13,918 nucleotides of DNA. Source: JACOXB01 sp036517755. Its GTDB lineage: Bacteria > Patescibacteriota > Minisyncoccia > UBA6257 > Colwellbacteraceae. A program made the position numbers and the translations under genes. The notes below the pieces were generated by a model, which was not told where the DNA came from, searched no databases, and was given only the letters and a program-made list of their open reading frames with translations. The DNA lies in assembly GCA_036517755.1 (NCBI GenBank), contig DATDUH010000017.1, positions 1 through 13,918 on the forward strand. Reading direction: 5' to 3'. Positions 13,554 through 13,918 of this stretch are shown piece by piece; positions within the stretch are counted from its first letter, which is position 1; each line of letters opens with the position of its first letter.

Positions 13554-13918
13554 ATGGGGAGAAGATTAGGGCAGCATTTTTTAAAGGGTAAGAAGGCGCT
13601 CAAAAAAATTGTTGGGGCGCTGGAGCTGAAAACGGGTGATGTGATTGTGGAGATCGGACCAGGGCACGGAGAGCTGACTAGGGAGATATTAAACAAGTTT
13701 AAAGATTTAAAAATTCAAACATCTAAAGTTGTCGCGATCGAGAAAGACCCGACGTTAGTAGATAGTATAAAGTATCTAGTCTCTAGTAAGAAACTTAGAG
13801 TGATCGAAGGCGACGCGCTTAAAGTCCTGCCGGTTCTAGATACTAAATACAAGATGCCAAATACTGGATACAAATTAGTCGGCAATATTCCCTACTACAT
13901 CACCGGGCATCTTTTGAG
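13554..13918 (+). CDS. rsmA: 16S rRNA (adenine-N6)-dimethyltransferase RsmA/KsgA (partial, runs off right edge)
   Basis: 121 complete codons are visible. The start MGRRLGQHFL is a shortened form of the family's opening, followed by the SAM-binding loop VEIGPGHGELTREI (about 31-44), the acidic end of the next strand (IEKDP, about 63-67), EGDAL (about 85-89) and the catalytic motif NIPYYIT (about 112-118). The enzyme dimethylates two adjacent adenines near the 3' end of 16S rRNA during small-subunit assembly. ATG at 13554-13556 is four bases past the helicase stop; no Shine-Dalgarno sequence. Two stretches differ from the surroundings: AT-rich codons for NKFKDLKIQTSK (about 46-57) and a KYKMPNTGYK stretch (about 99-108) just before the NIPYY strand. 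Both look like in-frame repeat-derived inserts in surface loops. Catalytic motifs remain intact. Confidence 0.93.
   Translation, partial: MGRRLGQHFLKGKKALKKIVGALELKTGDVIVEIGPGHGELTREILNKFKDLKIQTSKVVAIEKDPTLVDSIKYLVSSKKLRVIEGDALKVLPVLDTKYKMPNTGYKLVGNIPYYITGHLL

Noticed and set aside
1..13918. CRISPR arrays, transposases, prophage or toxin-antitoxin genes
   Set aside because: No regularly spaced repeats, no integrase or transposase motifs, and no small paired genes of these kinds were found on either strand.
1..13918. Recoded UGA (as in Gracilibacteria/Absconditabacteria)
   Set aside because: TGA ends the antiporter and the zinc-finger genes at overlaps with the next start, and no conserved protein here needs read-through of TGA.

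Overview
The window looks like a chromosomal stretch of a Candidate Phyla Radiation (Patescibacteria, probably Parcubacteria-like) genome. The inference rests on very tight gene packing, short or stripped-down versions of core proteins (a Mur ligase without its N-terminal domain, a 579-residue UvrD-like helicase), a membrane-anchored ClpC-like ATPase next to a small membrane protein, and a stand-alone EF-Tu domain-2-like protein. TGA is used as a stop (for example at the 1457 and 9051 gene ends), so this is not a UGA-recoded lineage. Base composition is near 50% GC. Taxonomy was not tested against any database.

Layout. Positions 1-3142 (minus strand): a cation:proton antiporter with an NAD-binding KTN domain, a 116-residue membrane protein, and a ClpC-like AAA+ protein that runs off the left edge; the three genes touch or overlap. 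Positions 3143-3425: a non-coding gap holding a hairpin-forming inverted-repeat element (about 3148-3343) and a perfect 26-bp palindrome (3366-3391). Positions 3426-8641 (minus strand): one long run read ruvA, truncated murE-like ligase, beta-CASP metallo-beta-lactamase RNase, LOG-like Rossmann protein, EF-Tu domain-2-like protein, Trp/Tyr-permease-family transporter, tRNA-Arg(CCG). Positions 8642-8705: a 64-bp divergent promoter region. Positions 8706-10573 (plus strand): a DksA/TraR zinc-finger protein overlapping a YifB/ComM AAA+ ATPase by four bases. Positions 10574-10744: a strongly structured non-coding segment between convergent genes. Positions 10745-11809 (minus): a LysM-M23 envelope peptidase, whose start codon abuts that of a UvrD/Rep helicase (11810-13549, plus), followed four bases later by rsmA (ksgA), cut by the right edge.

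The genes mostly cover housekeeping work: recombination and repair (RuvA, UvrD-like, possibly YifB/ComM), envelope synthesis and remodelling (Mur ligase, M23 peptidase), RNA and ribosome metabolism (beta-CASP nuclease, RsmA, tRNA-Arg), transport (antiporter, permease) and membrane-linked protein quality control (ClpC-like). Almost none of the start codons has a well-placed Shine-Dalgarno sequence, and several have a -10-like box so close that the mRNA would be leaderless or nearly so.

No defence island, CRISPR array, prophage or transposase was seen. The best candidates for something undescribed are the two folded non-coding elements (3148-3343 and 10582-10743), the antiporter/small membrane protein/anchored ClpC-like module with an altered Walker A motif, and the repeat-like insert in rsmA.
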